A DNA stretch of 64,000 bases from Vulcanimicrobiota bacterium (GTDB taxonomy: Bacteria; Vulcanimicrobiota; Vulcanimicrobiia; Vulcanimicrobiales; Vulcanimicrobiaceae). The notes under the pieces are model-generated. The model saw only the letters and a program-made list of their open reading frames with translations. It made no database searches and was not told the DNA's origin. The stretch covers positions 62,001 through 126,000 of the forward strand of contig PMSI01000004.1 of NCBI GenBank assembly GCA_003168375.1, given 5' to 3'. The translations under genes and the position numbers were made by a program. Below, one piece after another: positions 15,063 to 25,470 of this stretch (position 1 is the stretch's first letter; each line of letters opens with the position of its first letter).

Positions 15063-16187
15063 TTACTCCGCGCGAAACGCGTCCTTCACGCGGTCGAAGA
15101 AGGATTTCTCTTCGATGTGATCGCCGCCGGTCTGGGCGTACTCTTCGAGGAGCTCGCGTTCGCGTTTGCTGATCTTGGTCGGGACGACGACGTGGACGGT
15201 GACGAGCTGATCGCCCTTCGCAGCGCCGCGCACGCTGGGCATGCCACGACCGCGCACGCGGTACTGCGAACCGCTCTGCGTCCCGGGCGTCAGCGTCAGG
15301 ACGAGCTCACCGTCGAGCGCGTGCACGCTGATGTCGCCGCCGAGCGCGGCTTGCGGGAACGAGATCGGGACGTCGATCAGCACGTCGAGGCCGTCGCGCC
15401 GGAAGACGCGGTGCGGTGCGACGCTGAGGTACACGTAGAGATCGCCGTCCGGACCGCCGCGAATCCCCGCCTCGCCGCTGCCGGTGATCTTGATCCGCGA
15501 GCCGTCGTCGACGCCGGCCGGGATCCGCACTTGCAGCGCCTTCTCCTGTTCGACGCGGCCGCGCCCGCGGCAGACCGCGCACGGCGTCTGCACGATCTGC
15601 CCGTCGCCGGAGCATTTCGAGCACGTCGTCTGGGTGACGAACTGGCCGAGCGGCGTCTGGCGCACCTGACGCTGAATCCCGCTGCCGCCGCAGCGGTCGC
15701 AAGGGACGATCAGCGTCCCGGGCTCGGCGCCGTTGCCGCGACAGGCGGTGCACGTCGCGAGGTGGCGGAAGTTGATCTCGCGGGTCGTCCCCGCGAACGC
15801 GTCTTCGAGCGAGATCTCGACGTCGTAGCGCAGGTCGCTGCCGCGCGAGGGGCCGTTGCGCCGCTGCTGCGCCGCGCCGCCGCGCGCCGCGCCGAAGAAC
15901 ATGTCGAAGATGTCGCCGAAGCCCTCGCCGCCGAACGGCCCGAACCCCCCTTCGCCGACCGCGCCGTTGACGCCGGCGTGTCCGAAGCGATCGTAGTTCG
16001 CGCGTTTTTGCGCGTCCGAGAGAACCTCGTACGCTTCGTTGATCTCTTTGAAGTGCGTCTCCGCCGCCGCTTTGTCCGCAGCGACGTCGGGATGGTACTT
16101 GCGCGCGAGCTGGCGATAGGCGCGCTTGATGGTGCTCTCGTCAGCGTCACGCGCGACGCCGAGAACGTTATAGAAGTCGGTGGGCAC
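15063..16187 (-). CDS. dnaJ: Chaperone protein DnaJ
   Basis: DnaJ, 374 residues, stimulates DnaK ATPase and delivers unfolded substrates. The J domain has HPD at residues 32-34; a Gly/Phe-rich linker follows at about 75-105 (FGPFGGEGFGDIFDMFFG); four zinc-binding CxxCxGxG repeats are at about 145-210 (CTACRGNG, CDRCGGSG, CSKCSGDG, CAVCRGRG); the substrate-binding C-terminal domains complete it. It begins immediately after the hrcA stop and is under the same CIRCE-like operator. Confidence 0.97.
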   Translation of the reverse strand: MPTDFYNVLGVARDADESTIKRAYRQLARKYHPDVAADKAAAETHFKEINEAYEVLSDAQKRANYDRFGHAGVNGAVGEGGFGPFGGEGFGDIFDMFFGAARGGAAQQRRNGPSRGSDLRYDVEISLEDAFAGTTREINFRHLATCTACRGNGAEPGTLIVPCDRCGGSGIQRQVRQTPLGQFVTQTTCSKCSGDGQIVQTPCAVCRGRGRVEQEKALQVRIPAGVDDGSRIKITGSGEAGIRGGPDGDLYVYLSVAPHRVFRRDGLDVLIDVPISFPQAALGGDISVHALDGELVLTLTPGTQSGSQYRVRGRGMPSVRGAAKGDQLVTVHVVVPTKISKRERELLEEYAQTGGDHIEEKSFFDRVKDAFRAE

Positions 16188-17258
16188 TTACCGTATCTCG
16201 ACGTCGTTGAGGTGCTCGCCAAGCGAGCGGGCCGTCCCCGACGCGAGCGCGATGAGGCGGCCGTAGGGCATGCGCCGCGGTCCGAGGATCGCCAGCATGC
16301 CGACGCCGCGGTCGCCGAAGCGATACGGCACGGTGACGACGCTGCACTCGGCGAGCTCGTCGGCGCGCAGCTCGTGGCCGATGCGCACGTGCGGCGCACC
16401 ATCCGGCGTTGATGCGTTCTCCGCCGTGAGCTCGTCGGCGATCAGGTCGTACAGGGTGCGCTGCTCCTCGACGATGCGCAGGATCGCGCGCAGTTTGCGC
16501 AGGTCGTGGAACTCGGGTTGATCGAGCAGGTTCTGCGCGCCGGCCGCGGCGATCTCGGGCTCGTCGGTCTGGCGAGCGGTGGCGAACACCGTTCGCACCG
16601 CATCGCCGATCTCGGCGCTCACGCCGAGCTCGGCGGAGACGGCGTCGATCTCGACCGAGCCGACATCTTCCATCACGCGTCCGCCGAAACGCGAATTGAG
16701 CGCGTTGGAAAGGCGCGTCAAGTCGTCAGCGTTGACGTCGGTCGACCACTCGAAGACACGCTGCGCCGCAACGCCGCCCGAGGTCACCACGATCGCCAGA
16801 CTCGTCCGCGCCGAAAGCCAGATGAGCTGGACGTGCTTGAACGCGTGCGAATCGCGCGACGGGGCGATCGCCATCGCCAGGTTCCCCGAGAGGCCGGAGA
16901 GCAGCCGTGTCGTCTGATCGATCACGTCGGCGAGCTCGGTCGACGCTTCGCGGAACTGATCGCGGATGCGCCGCGAGTCGTCTTTGGTCAGCGTCTCCGG
17001 GGCCATCAGGCGGTCGACGTAGGTGCGGTACCCGGCGTCCGAGGGGACGCGGCCGGCCGACGTGTGCGGCTGGACCAGGTAACCGCCCGCCTCCAGCTCC
17101 GCCATCTCGTTGCGGATCGTCGCCGACGACACTCCCAAGTTGTACTTCTGGGTGAGCGTGACGGAGCCGACCGGTTCCGCCGTGTTGATGTACTCATACA
17201 CGACGGTCGCGAGGATGAAGGCCTTTCGTTTATCGAGCTCGAGGAGCTTGTCGTTCAC
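16188..17258 (-). CDS. hrcA: Heat-inducible transcription repressor HrcA
   Basis: HrcA, 356 residues, represses heat-shock genes by binding CIRCE and needs GroEL to stay active. The N-terminal winged helix has YNLGVSSATIRNEMAELEAGGYLVQPHTSAGRVPSDAGYR (positions 40-80), the family hallmark; the rest is the GAF-like and insertion domains, with GDRGVGMLAILGPRRMPYGRL near the end. The start is GTG at 17258, and the operator lies 13 bases upstream. grpE and dnaK are not beside it. Confidence 0.96.
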   Translation of the reverse strand: MNDKLLELDKRKAFILATVVYEYINTAEPVGSVTLTQKYNLGVSSATIRNEMAELEAGGYLVQPHTSAGRVPSDAGYRTYVDRLMAPETLTKDDSRRIRDQFREASTELADVIDQTTRLLSGLSGNLAMAIAPSRDSHAFKHVQLIWLSARTSLAIVVTSGGVAAQRVFEWSTDVNADDLTRLSNALNSRFGGRVMEDVGSVEIDAVSAELGVSAEIGDAVRTVFATARQTDEPEIAAAGAQNLLDQPEFHDLRKLRAILRIVEEQRTLYDLIADELTAENASTPDGAPHVRIGHELRADELAECSVVTVPYRFGDRGVGMLAILGPRRMPYGRLIALASGTARSLGEHLNDVEIR

Positions 17259-17271
17259 CGGATCAGCACCG

Positions 17272-17298
17272 TTGGCAGTCGGCCAGACAGAGTGCCAG
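17272..17298. promoter_or_regulatory. CIRCE-like HrcA operator
   Basis: TTGGCAGTC (17272-17280), a 9-base spacer, then GAGTGCCAG (17290-17298). This matches the CIRCE layout (TTAGCACTC, 9 bases, GAGTGCTAA) with the same arm length and spacer and a few arm changes. It lies directly upstream of hrcA, so HrcA probably controls its own operon with dnaJ. Confidence 0.85.
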
Positions 17299-17333
17299 GC
17301 TTCACGTTAGCGTACCACCGCGGCCGTCGAGGG

Positions 17334-17801
17334 TCAAGGCGCGGCGCTCGCTTCCCGGCGGTGAGCGACCGTCGTCATCTCGGAGAGCACGACCCCGTAG
17401 AAGATCACGGTTCCGACCAAGCCCTCCCAGAGCGGCTGTGCCTGAACCGCGCCGGTGAGCGGGACCAGCACGTCGTTGATCACCCACCACACCAGCAGGC
17501 CGTAGAGCAGGCCCCAGGCGACCGAGGCGGGCGCCCGCCACATCGAACGCAGGCGGCTGGCCAACAGCGCGTAGACGATCCCAAAGGCGGCCGCCAGGGC
17601 GAAGTAGAGGACGACGCCCAGGCCGACCAGCGCCCAGGAGACCGGCGCGCCGTGGAACGGCGGCAGCGCCTGGGCGGCTTGCGCGAAGAAGCCGTCGAGC
17701 GTGACCTCGTGCAGCCACGCGACCGCGACGACCGTGTAGAAGAGCGCGCTCGTCACGCCCGCGACCAGGCCCCCGTAGAAGCCGTCGATCCAGCGGACCA
17801 T
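17334..17801 (-). CDS. Unknown four-helix membrane protein
   Basis: A 155-residue inner-membrane protein with four predicted helices (about residues 7-28, 54-78, 91-110, 124-145) and short loops. The opening MVRWIDGFYGGLVAGVTSALFY and the WGLLYGLLVWWVIND segment resemble small YagU/DUF1440-type membrane proteins, but I cannot assign a family firmly. It is divergent from acs. Confidence 0.75.
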   Translation of the reverse strand: MVRWIDGFYGGLVAGVTSALFYTVVAVAWLHEVTLDGFFAQAAQALPPFHGAPVSWALVGLGVVLYFALAAAFGIVYALLASRLRSMWRAPASVAWGLLYGLLVWWVINDVLVPLTGAVQAQPLWEGLVGTVIFYGVVLSEMTTVAHRREASAAP

Positions 17802-17887
17802 TTCTTCTTCATTCGGCAGGCAGGGTGCCGGCTCATAGCGGCGGCCCGGCGCGAGGTTGCTCCCCAGCGAAAACGAATCCCGCGGCC

Positions 17888-19858
<1,971 letters not shown>

Positions 19859-19862
19859 CAGC

Positions 19863-20219
19863 GTGGCGGACAATTCCGAGAACGACCAACGCATCGACTA
19901 CGTCGAATTCATCGTTCGCGACATCGGACGCACGAAGGCGTTCTACGCCGCCGCGTTCGGCTGGCAGATGACGGACTACGGTCCCGATTATGCTGCGTTC
20001 TTCGATGGTCGCCTCAACGGCGGGTTTACTACCGGCGAGCCGAAGCCCGGAGGCCCGCTCGTGATCCTCTTCGCCAGCGATCTCGCGGCGACGCAGCGCG
20101 CGGTCGAGGACGCAGGCGGCACAATCGTGCGCACACCGTTCGCGTTTCCGGGCGGTCGCCGCTTCCACTTCACCGATCCTGACGGCTACGAGCTTGCCGT
20201 GTGGGGCGATCCTTCGTAG
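19863..20219 (+). CDS. VOC-family (glyoxalase/bleomycin-resistance-like) protein
   Basis: A 118-residue single-module VOC protein. It has DYVEFIVRDIGRTKAFYAAAFGW at the start, LNGGFTTGEPKPGGPLVILFA in the middle and FHFTDPDGYELAVWGDPS at the end, the usual metal-site regions (Glu in FTDPDGYELAVW). The start is GTG at 19863. Such proteins are dimeric and may be dioxygenases, isomerases or binding proteins; the substrate is unknown. It sits directly behind acs. Confidence 0.9.
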   Translation: MADNSENDQRIDYVEFIVRDIGRTKAFYAAAFGWQMTDYGPDYAAFFDGRLNGGFTTGEPKPGGPLVILFASDLAATQRAVEDAGGTIVRTPFAFPGGRRFHFTDPDGYELAVWGDPS

Positions 20220-20258
20220 GCGCTCAAGGCCTCCTCACAGCCTGCGTATCGTTCATCT

Positions 20259-20300
20259 GGTCCTCCGCCCCGATGCTCGCAGAGCACGGGGCGGGGGACC
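20259..20300. terminator. Strong GC hairpin between convergent genes
   Basis: Left arm 20259-20278 and right arm 20282-20300 pair along nearly their whole length around a 3-base loop, with one bulged A and one G-T pair. It lies between the VOC gene (plus) and the DUF4142 gene (minus), as expected for a bidirectional terminator. No T-run. Confidence 0.65.
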
Positions 20301-20310
20301 AGGCACACGC

Positions 20311-20329
20311 GTCAGCCGGCGCGGCTGAC
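20311..20329 (-). terminator. Perfect 8-bp hairpin after the DUF4142 gene
   Basis: GTCAGCCG at 20311-20318 pairs with CGGCTGAC at 20322-20329 around a GCG loop, six bases downstream of the stop of the minus-strand gene. Likely its terminator or 3' end. Confidence 0.55.
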
Positions 20330-20334
20330 GAACG

Positions 20335-21078
20335 TTACATGGTCGGCGACGGACGGGGCGAACTGGGCGTCGCGGCCGGGTTGTTCGGCGTTCCCGGGCC
20401 CGGCCCGGCGCCGTTGTTGTTCGGGTTGACGTTGCCCGGCACGGGCAGCACGTCGGGTGGGGTGAACGGGGTGAGGTTGTGCGCGGCGAGATACTGCTGC
20501 GCGAGCTGCCAGTGCTGCTGCATCGTTGGGATGAGGGTCGTCGCGAGCGACTTGAGGCCCAAGTTCGTGCCGTTCTGCGATTCCCACTGCAGCAGACCCA
20601 GCGCGCGCCGGTGCGCCGGCACCTGCATGCGCATGAAGTCCTCGTCCATCTTCGACCCGGTCTCGCTCTGCAACAGCATCAGACCTCGCGCCCCGAACCC
20701 AGGGGCGGGACTGTCGTCGCGCGGGGCGGGGCGCAGGCTCGTTCCCCGCGTCGCGGCTTCGAGCTTCACCGCCGTGGTGCTGTGATCGTCGATCATGTGC
20801 TGAGCGAATTGATGGACCGCCGGATCCTTCGTCAGGTTCACGACGTACTTCGCCATATCGAGCTCGATGGTGTTCGAACGGTCGAGCGCGCGCACGAAAT
20901 CGGCGTCGTTGGCCGGCATGCGCAGCCCGGGCCCGCCGACGGGCGGCGGCGACATGGCACCTGGCGGGGGGCCGTTGGGAGGCGTCTGCGCGCTGACTGC
21001 GAGCGTCGCGGCAGCCAAGCCGGCGATGGCGACAAACGCGGACAGCACGCGCGCCGTGGTTTTATGTTTCACGAGCAC
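20335..21078 (-). CDS. Secreted DUF4142 protein
   Basis: A 247-residue exported protein. A signal peptide covers residues 1-30 (ending near AVSAQ). A Pro/Gly-rich linker leads to a DUF4142 four-helix bundle: DADFVRALDRSNTIELDMAKYVV, then DPAVHQFAQHMIDDHSTTAVKLE, the family motif with the conserved His and Asp. The C-terminal 40 residues are Pro/Asn/Gly-rich and disordered. DUF4142 proteins are periplasmic and of unknown function, ferritin-like in fold. Confidence 0.88.
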   Translation of the reverse strand: MLVKHKTTARVLSAFVAIAGLAAATLAVSAQTPPNGPPPGAMSPPPVGGPGLRMPANDADFVRALDRSNTIELDMAKYVVNLTKDPAVHQFAQHMIDDHSTTAVKLEAATRGTSLRPAPRDDSPAPGFGARGLMLLQSETGSKMDEDFMRMQVPAHRRALGLLQWESQNGTNLGLKSLATTLIPTMQQHWQLAQQYLAAHNLTPFTPPDVLPVPGNVNPNNNGAGPGPGTPNNPAATPSSPRPSPTM

Positions 21079-21125
21079 GCTCTTACCCTGATTCAGCGAC
21101 CGGTTTTGCGAGCAGGGGCTCGGCG

Positions 21126-22154
21126 CTAGTCTCCAAGGCCGACGCCGGCATGCGTCGGGACCACGGCGCCTGACTCCACGTCGCGCACCGAGATCCCCGG
21201 ATAGCCGACCTTCGCTTCAGCGCTCGCCTGCCACGCCTCGACGATGAAATCGCGCATCTGCGCCGCGCCGGCTGCCAGGCAGTCGAGAACGAGCGCCGTC
21301 GCCGCCGGGCTGTGTCCGTCGATCCCCCCGTTGGCCTCCAAACGGTAGACGTCGGGGACCTTGCTCTCGGTCGCGGCCAAGTACGCGCCGACTTGCGCGA
21401 GCAGCGGATCGCTCGACACGCGAACCGCGGGGACGCGCGCCGCGACCAGCCCTTCTGTTGCGACTGCCCGCACGAGCGCCGTCTCGAAACGGGCATGGAT
21501 CGTTTTCGATTCCGAGAAGTTGTTCGGGTTGCCGTACTTCGCGCCGTCCCACCCGTTGAAATGGACCGAAACGTGCAGCGGCTGCGATGCATCGGCGACG
21601 AAATGTCCCCAGTAGCCGATGTCGCGCAGCGTCAGCGCTTCGCGCAGGGTACGATCGGAGGTAAAGAACGCGCGCTCTTCCGGCGAGGGCGCTTTCTGCT
21701 CACCAACCACGTCGACGCGCCAATAGGCGAGGTCGCGCACGATGCGCTGCCAGCCGTCCGCGATCTGGTACGGCAGGTAGCCCTGTCCGAACTCGTCGGT
21801 CGGCGGAGTCGCACCGCGCAGCGCGCGGTCGTACTCGGCCCGATCCTTCGGGAGCGCGCTGAGCTTCACGACGCCGGCGACCGAAAAGTCGTCGAGCGCG
21901 TCGAGATAATGTCCGGGATTGTCGTCGTCGTCGAGCGGCGAACCCGCGCCCTTGATGCGGTCGGCCTCAGGGCCGAGCAGGGAGACTTCGTCGTGTGCGG
22001 GCAGCGTGCGCAGGAACGCCGGGAGACCGTCGGGCAGCTTTCGCATCGCCGCACCGTTCACGATACGGTGGCCCAGCGCGCCCCAGGCAAATGCCGGCGA
22101 CGGTGCCGCGGCGAGCGCGGCGCAGAGCAGCAGAGCTAGCGGACGAAAGCGCAT
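21126..22154 (-). CDS. S1/P1-type zinc nuclease, secreted
   Basis: A 342-residue protein of the S1/P1 nuclease family (zinc-dependent single-strand nuclease / 3'-nucleotidase). The signal peptide ends at AFA, so the mature protein starts WGALGH, with Trp24 and His29 as zinc ligands as in P1. Further ligands are visible in DNPGHYLDALDDF and in WGHFVADASQPLHVSVHFNGWDGAKYGNPNNF, where the last part is the family hallmark. The ATG at 22154 is chosen to start at the signal peptide; 17 Arg-rich residues upstream are unlikely. It probably salvages phosphate and nucleosides from extracellular nucleic acid. Confidence 0.9.
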   Translation of the reverse strand: MRFRPLALLLCAALAAAPSPAFAWGALGHRIVNGAAMRKLPDGLPAFLRTLPAHDEVSLLGPEADRIKGAGSPLDDDDNPGHYLDALDDFSVAGVVKLSALPKDRAEYDRALRGATPPTDEFGQGYLPYQIADGWQRIVRDLAYWRVDVVGEQKAPSPEERAFFTSDRTLREALTLRDIGYWGHFVADASQPLHVSVHFNGWDGAKYGNPNNFSESKTIHARFETALVRAVATEGLVAARVPAVRVSSDPLLAQVGAYLAATESKVPDVYRLEANGGIDGHSPAATALVLDCLAAGAAQMRDFIVEAWQASAEAKVGYPGISVRDVESGAVVPTHAGVGLGD

Positions 22155-22201
22155 CCGCCGGGGTTCGCGTGCCCGGCGGCGGCCTCCGCTAGCGGGCGCG
22201 A

Positions 22202-24133
22202 TCACGCCTTGAAGATGTCGTCTAGAGCGGCGAGATCAGTGATGCGCGTCGCAGGTGGGAGCGCGTCGACGATCGTCGCGCCGTAGCGCATCGAGGTCGC
22301 GCGTCCGTCGAGCAGTGCGACGACGCCGCGATCGGTCGTCGAGCGAATGAGCCGGCCGAAGCCCTGTTTGAGCCGCACGATCGCGCTGGGGATCATGTAG
22401 TGCTCGAAACCCGAGCGGCCTTTCGCTTCGAGCGCGGCGATGCGCGCCGCGACCAGCGGTTCCGACGGCGAGGGGAACGGAAGCCGGTCGATGACGACGC
22501 ACGAGAGCGCGTCGCCGACGACGTCGATCCCCTCCCAGAACGTACCGGTCGCGAACAAGACCGCGTTCTTGGTCGAGCGGAACCAATCGAGCAGCGCGGT
22601 GCGCGGCAGATCGCCCTGCATCTTCGTCGGAAACGGAATGCGGTCGCGCAGCAGCGCGTACACCTCGCGCAGGCGCGCGTACGAGGTGAACAGCACGAAG
22701 GCACGGCCGCCGCTGCGATCGAGAATCTCCTCGATCAGCGGCGCGGCGCGCCGTGCAAAATCGGCGGCCTTGGGGTTCAGGCGCGGCGGCGCGATGTACA
22801 GGCGCGCCTGCTTCGCGTAGTCGAACGGCGAGGGGGCGACCAGCTCCTGCGCATCGTCGATCCCGAGCGAAGACTTCAGAAACTCGAACGATCCTCCGGT
22901 CGAGATCGTCGCGCTCGTCAGCACGACGCTTCGCGTGCGCGCGAACAGCGTCGCCTTCAGGAACTCGGCGACGGAGAACGGCGCCGCGTTCACCTCGTAG
23001 CGTTCCCCACCCTCGCCGCGCTCGACCCAGGCGACGTTCTCGATCTCGTCGGCGGGGACCGCGCCGCTCGTCGCCTGCAGCGCCGCGTTCTCGATGCGGT
23101 CGACCGTTGCGACGTGCGCCGCGACCGAGCGCAGCGCGAGATCGCGCCGGCGCTCCGCCTCGGCTTCGTTGTCGATCGGGCGGCGCAGTCCGTCCTTCCA
23201 GTTCGCGTGCAGCCAGTTCTCGAGCCGGTAGAACGATTCGCGCAGCGCGGGCAGCACCTCGAACACGTCCTCGTTCGCCGCGATCGGGTACTTGTCGCCC
23301 GGAACCCGCGCCAGCGTCTGCTGCAACCGGCGCATCCCTTCGTCGAGCTCGGCGTCGAACGCGCCGGGAACCGCGTACGTGCGGTGCACCTTGCGCATCA
23401 TGCGGTTGACCGACACGGGCGAGAGCGTAACAGTCAGCGCGGCGGTCGCGTACTTCTCGGCCTGATGCGCTTCGTCGAGCACCACGAAATCGTAGGCTGG
23501 AAGTAGCGCGCCGCCGCTGGCGAGGTCGAGGAAGAACAGCGCGTGGTTCACCACGACGACGTCGGCGAAGCGCGCAGCGTCGCGCTTCGCGAAGAAATGG
23601 CAGTCGGCGAAGCGGCTGCAGTACTCGCCCACGCAGTCGTCGGCGTCGGCGTCGAGCGTCTCCCAGTCGTCGGCGCGCGGCGTGAAGTCGAGCTCGGCGC
23701 GATCGCCGGTTTCGGTGCTTTCGGCCCACGCCCAGAGCCGCTCCACCGCGAGCGAGGGCGCGATCAGCCGCGAGCCGCTCTCCTTTTCGAACTTCGCCTT
23801 GCAGAGGTAGTGGTTGCGGCCTTTGAGCAGGACGACGCGCGCCTCGATGCCGAGCGCTTTGGTCACCAGCGGGATGTCCTTACGGACGAGCTGTTCCTGC
23901 AGCGCGATCGTCCCGGTCGAGACGACGACGCGCGCCCCGGCGCGCAGCGCCGGCACGAGATACGCGAGCGACTTCCCGACGCCGGTCCCCGCTTCGACGA
24001 TCGTGTGCACGTTCTCGAGGAAGCCGCGCTGGATCAGCCGCGCCATCCGAACCTGTCCCTCGCGCGCCTCGAATCCGGGCAGCGCCCGCGCGATCGGGCC
24101 GTCCGGCGCGAAGGTATCGTCGACCAGCTTCAT
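22202..24133 (-). CDS. DinG/XPD-family ATP-dependent DNA helicase
   Basis: A 643-residue superfamily 2 helicase. Walker A is EAGTGVGKS at 47-55; the Fe-S domain has Cys111, Cys167, Cys172 and Cys178, the four ligands of the XPD/DinG 4Fe-4S cluster; the DEAH box is at 220-223. Motif VI reads QGFGRLIRSTTDRGVVALLD near 600. It unwinds 5' to 3' DNA, including R-loops or damaged structures. There is no N-terminal exonuclease domain. The start overlaps the end of the rhomboid gene by four bases. Confidence 0.94.
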   Translation of the reverse strand: MKLVDDTFAPDGPIARALPGFEAREGQVRMARLIQRGFLENVHTIVEAGTGVGKSLAYLVPALRAGARVVVSTGTIALQEQLVRKDIPLVTKALGIEARVVLLKGRNHYLCKAKFEKESGSRLIAPSLAVERLWAWAESTETGDRAELDFTPRADDWETLDADADDCVGEYCSRFADCHFFAKRDAARFADVVVVNHALFFLDLASGGALLPAYDFVVLDEAHQAEKYATAALTVTLSPVSVNRMMRKVHRTYAVPGAFDAELDEGMRRLQQTLARVPGDKYPIAANEDVFEVLPALRESFYRLENWLHANWKDGLRRPIDNEAEAERRRDLALRSVAAHVATVDRIENAALQATSGAVPADEIENVAWVERGEGGERYEVNAAPFSVAEFLKATLFARTRSVVLTSATISTGGSFEFLKSSLGIDDAQELVAPSPFDYAKQARLYIAPPRLNPKAADFARRAAPLIEEILDRSGGRAFVLFTSYARLREVYALLRDRIPFPTKMQGDLPRTALLDWFRSTKNAVLFATGTFWEGIDVVGDALSCVVIDRLPFPSPSEPLVAARIAALEAKGRSGFEHYMIPSAIVRLKQGFGRLIRSTTDRGVVALLDGRATSMRYGATIVDALPPATRITDLAALDDIFKA

Positions 24134-24780
24134 TCGCGCGGGTCGCGGAGCTCGGGCGGCTGCTCGATCGTTTCGACCGGTGCGGGCTCATCCGGACGCG
24201 CCACGTACGCGTATGCGGCGGAGCGCTGACGCGACGGGATCATGAAGAGCACGAGTCCGGCCAGAAAGCCGGTGATCAGACCGCCGATGTGTCCCGCCGC
24301 CGAGATGTTCGGGATCGCGAATGTCAACACGAGGTTGAACACGATGACCGGGAGCACCTGACCGATAAGGCCGCGACCGCGCTTTCCGAGCCGTAGTCCG
24401 ACCGCGACGAGCGCACCGAACAGACCGAAAATCGCGCCGCTCGCCCCGACGGTCAGGTCGTTTGGGGCAGCGTAGACCACCGCGAGGCCGGCGCCCACCA
24501 GCGCGACCGCGTAGAGCAACGCGAACCGCACTTTGCCGAAGATTTGCTCGACGCTGCTCCCGACAAAATACAGGGCCAGCATGTTGCTCCCGATGTGCAC
24601 GAGTCCGCCGTGGAGAAACGCACCCGTCACGATGCGCCACCATTGTCCGCTCTGCGTGCAGGCGATGCCGAGCAGCGCACCGTGATCGAACAGGGCGCGA
24701 TCCGACGACAGACCGCCGGTCGAGATCAGCCAGAGGTAAGCGACGACGTTGATCGCGATCAGGAGGTTGGTGAGGGTCAC
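24130..24780 (-). CDS. Rhomboid-family intramembrane serine protease
   Basis: A 216-residue rhomboid. Six membrane helices; the oxyanion HGGLVHIGSNM segment (His57, His62, Asn66), nucleophile Ser114 in GASGAIFG, and His164 in AAGHIGGLITG form the active site. It cleaves membrane proteins within the bilayer. The C-terminal 40 residues are Pro/Glu-rich and cytoplasmic. The start is GTG at 24780, overlapping the stop of the DtxR-type regulator (GTGA), and the stop overlaps the helicase start. Confidence 0.93.
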   Translation of the reverse strand: MTLTNLLIAINVVAYLWLISTGGLSSDRALFDHGALLGIACTQSGQWWRIVTGAFLHGGLVHIGSNMLALYFVGSSVEQIFGKVRFALLYAVALVGAGLAVVYAAPNDLTVGASGAIFGLFGALVAVGLRLGKRGRGLIGQVLPVIVFNLVLTFAIPNISAAGHIGGLITGFLAGLVLFMIPSRQRSAAYAYVARPDEPAPVETIEQPPELRDPRE

Positions 24781-25466
24781 GCGCTGAGCGCCGGGCTCGC
24801 CTCCAACGTTATCGCGATCAGCCGCGCGAGCTCGATCGAGATCGCCGTCCGGCCGCTGGCGCCTTCGATCGTGATCGGACCACCGAGCGGGCCGCGCTCG
24901 ACGACGTCGACGCTCGCGCCGGGCCGCAGCCCGATGCGGTCGAGGTATCGCAGCGTCTCGGGGACGTCTTCGACGACCTCGACGACCCGCACGGTGCTGC
25001 CGGCCTGCGCGTCGGCGAGCCGCAGCCCGACGCGGACCGGTTCGCTCAGGTCGGCTGGTGGGATGGGGTGGCCGTGCGGGCACACCTTGGGATCGCCGAG
25101 GATCGCGACGAGCCGCTCCTCCACGCGCTCCGAGATCGCGTGCTCCAGCCGGCACGCCTCCTCGTGCACCTCGTCCCACGGCATCCCCAGGACGTCCTGG
25201 AGGAACACCTCGGCGAGCCGGTTCCGGCGGATGACGCGGACCGCGACCTTCAGCCCCTTCTCGGTGAGCTTCGCCGTGCCGCGCGCCTCATATGCGAGGT
25301 AGCCGTCCGCGGTGAGCTTCTTGAGCATCCCCGAGACCGAGGCCGGCGCGACGCCGAGATCGGCGGCGAGCCCGGACGTGGTCACGCCGGGGCCCTCCCG
25401 CTCCAGCCGGTAGACGGATTCGAGATACTCTTCGGTCGACTCGTCGAAATGCGTGTGACCGGGCAT
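24777..25466 (-). CDS. DtxR/MntR-family metal-dependent regulator
   Basis: A 229-residue repressor. The N-terminal winged helix has STEEYLESVYRLEREGPGVTTSGLAADLGVAPASVSGMLKKL; the metal-binding and dimer region follows with HEEACRLEHAISERVEERLVAILGDPKVCPHGHPIP, where the Glu, His, Cys and His residues are the family's metal ligands. The C-terminal 80 residues form the FeoA/SH3-like third domain. It would sense iron or manganese. The start at 25466 gives the family N-terminus. No metal transporter lies beside it; it heads an operon with the rhomboid and helicase genes. Confidence 0.93.
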   Translation of the reverse strand: MPGHTHFDESTEEYLESVYRLEREGPGVTTSGLAADLGVAPASVSGMLKKLTADGYLAYEARGTAKLTEKGLKVAVRVIRRNRLAEVFLQDVLGMPWDEVHEEACRLEHAISERVEERLVAILGDPKVCPHGHPIPPADLSEPVRVGLRLADAQAGSTVRVVEVVEDVPETLRYLDRIGLRPGASVDVVERGPLGGPITIEGASGRTAISIELARLIAITLEASPALSA

Positions 25467-25470
25467 TACT

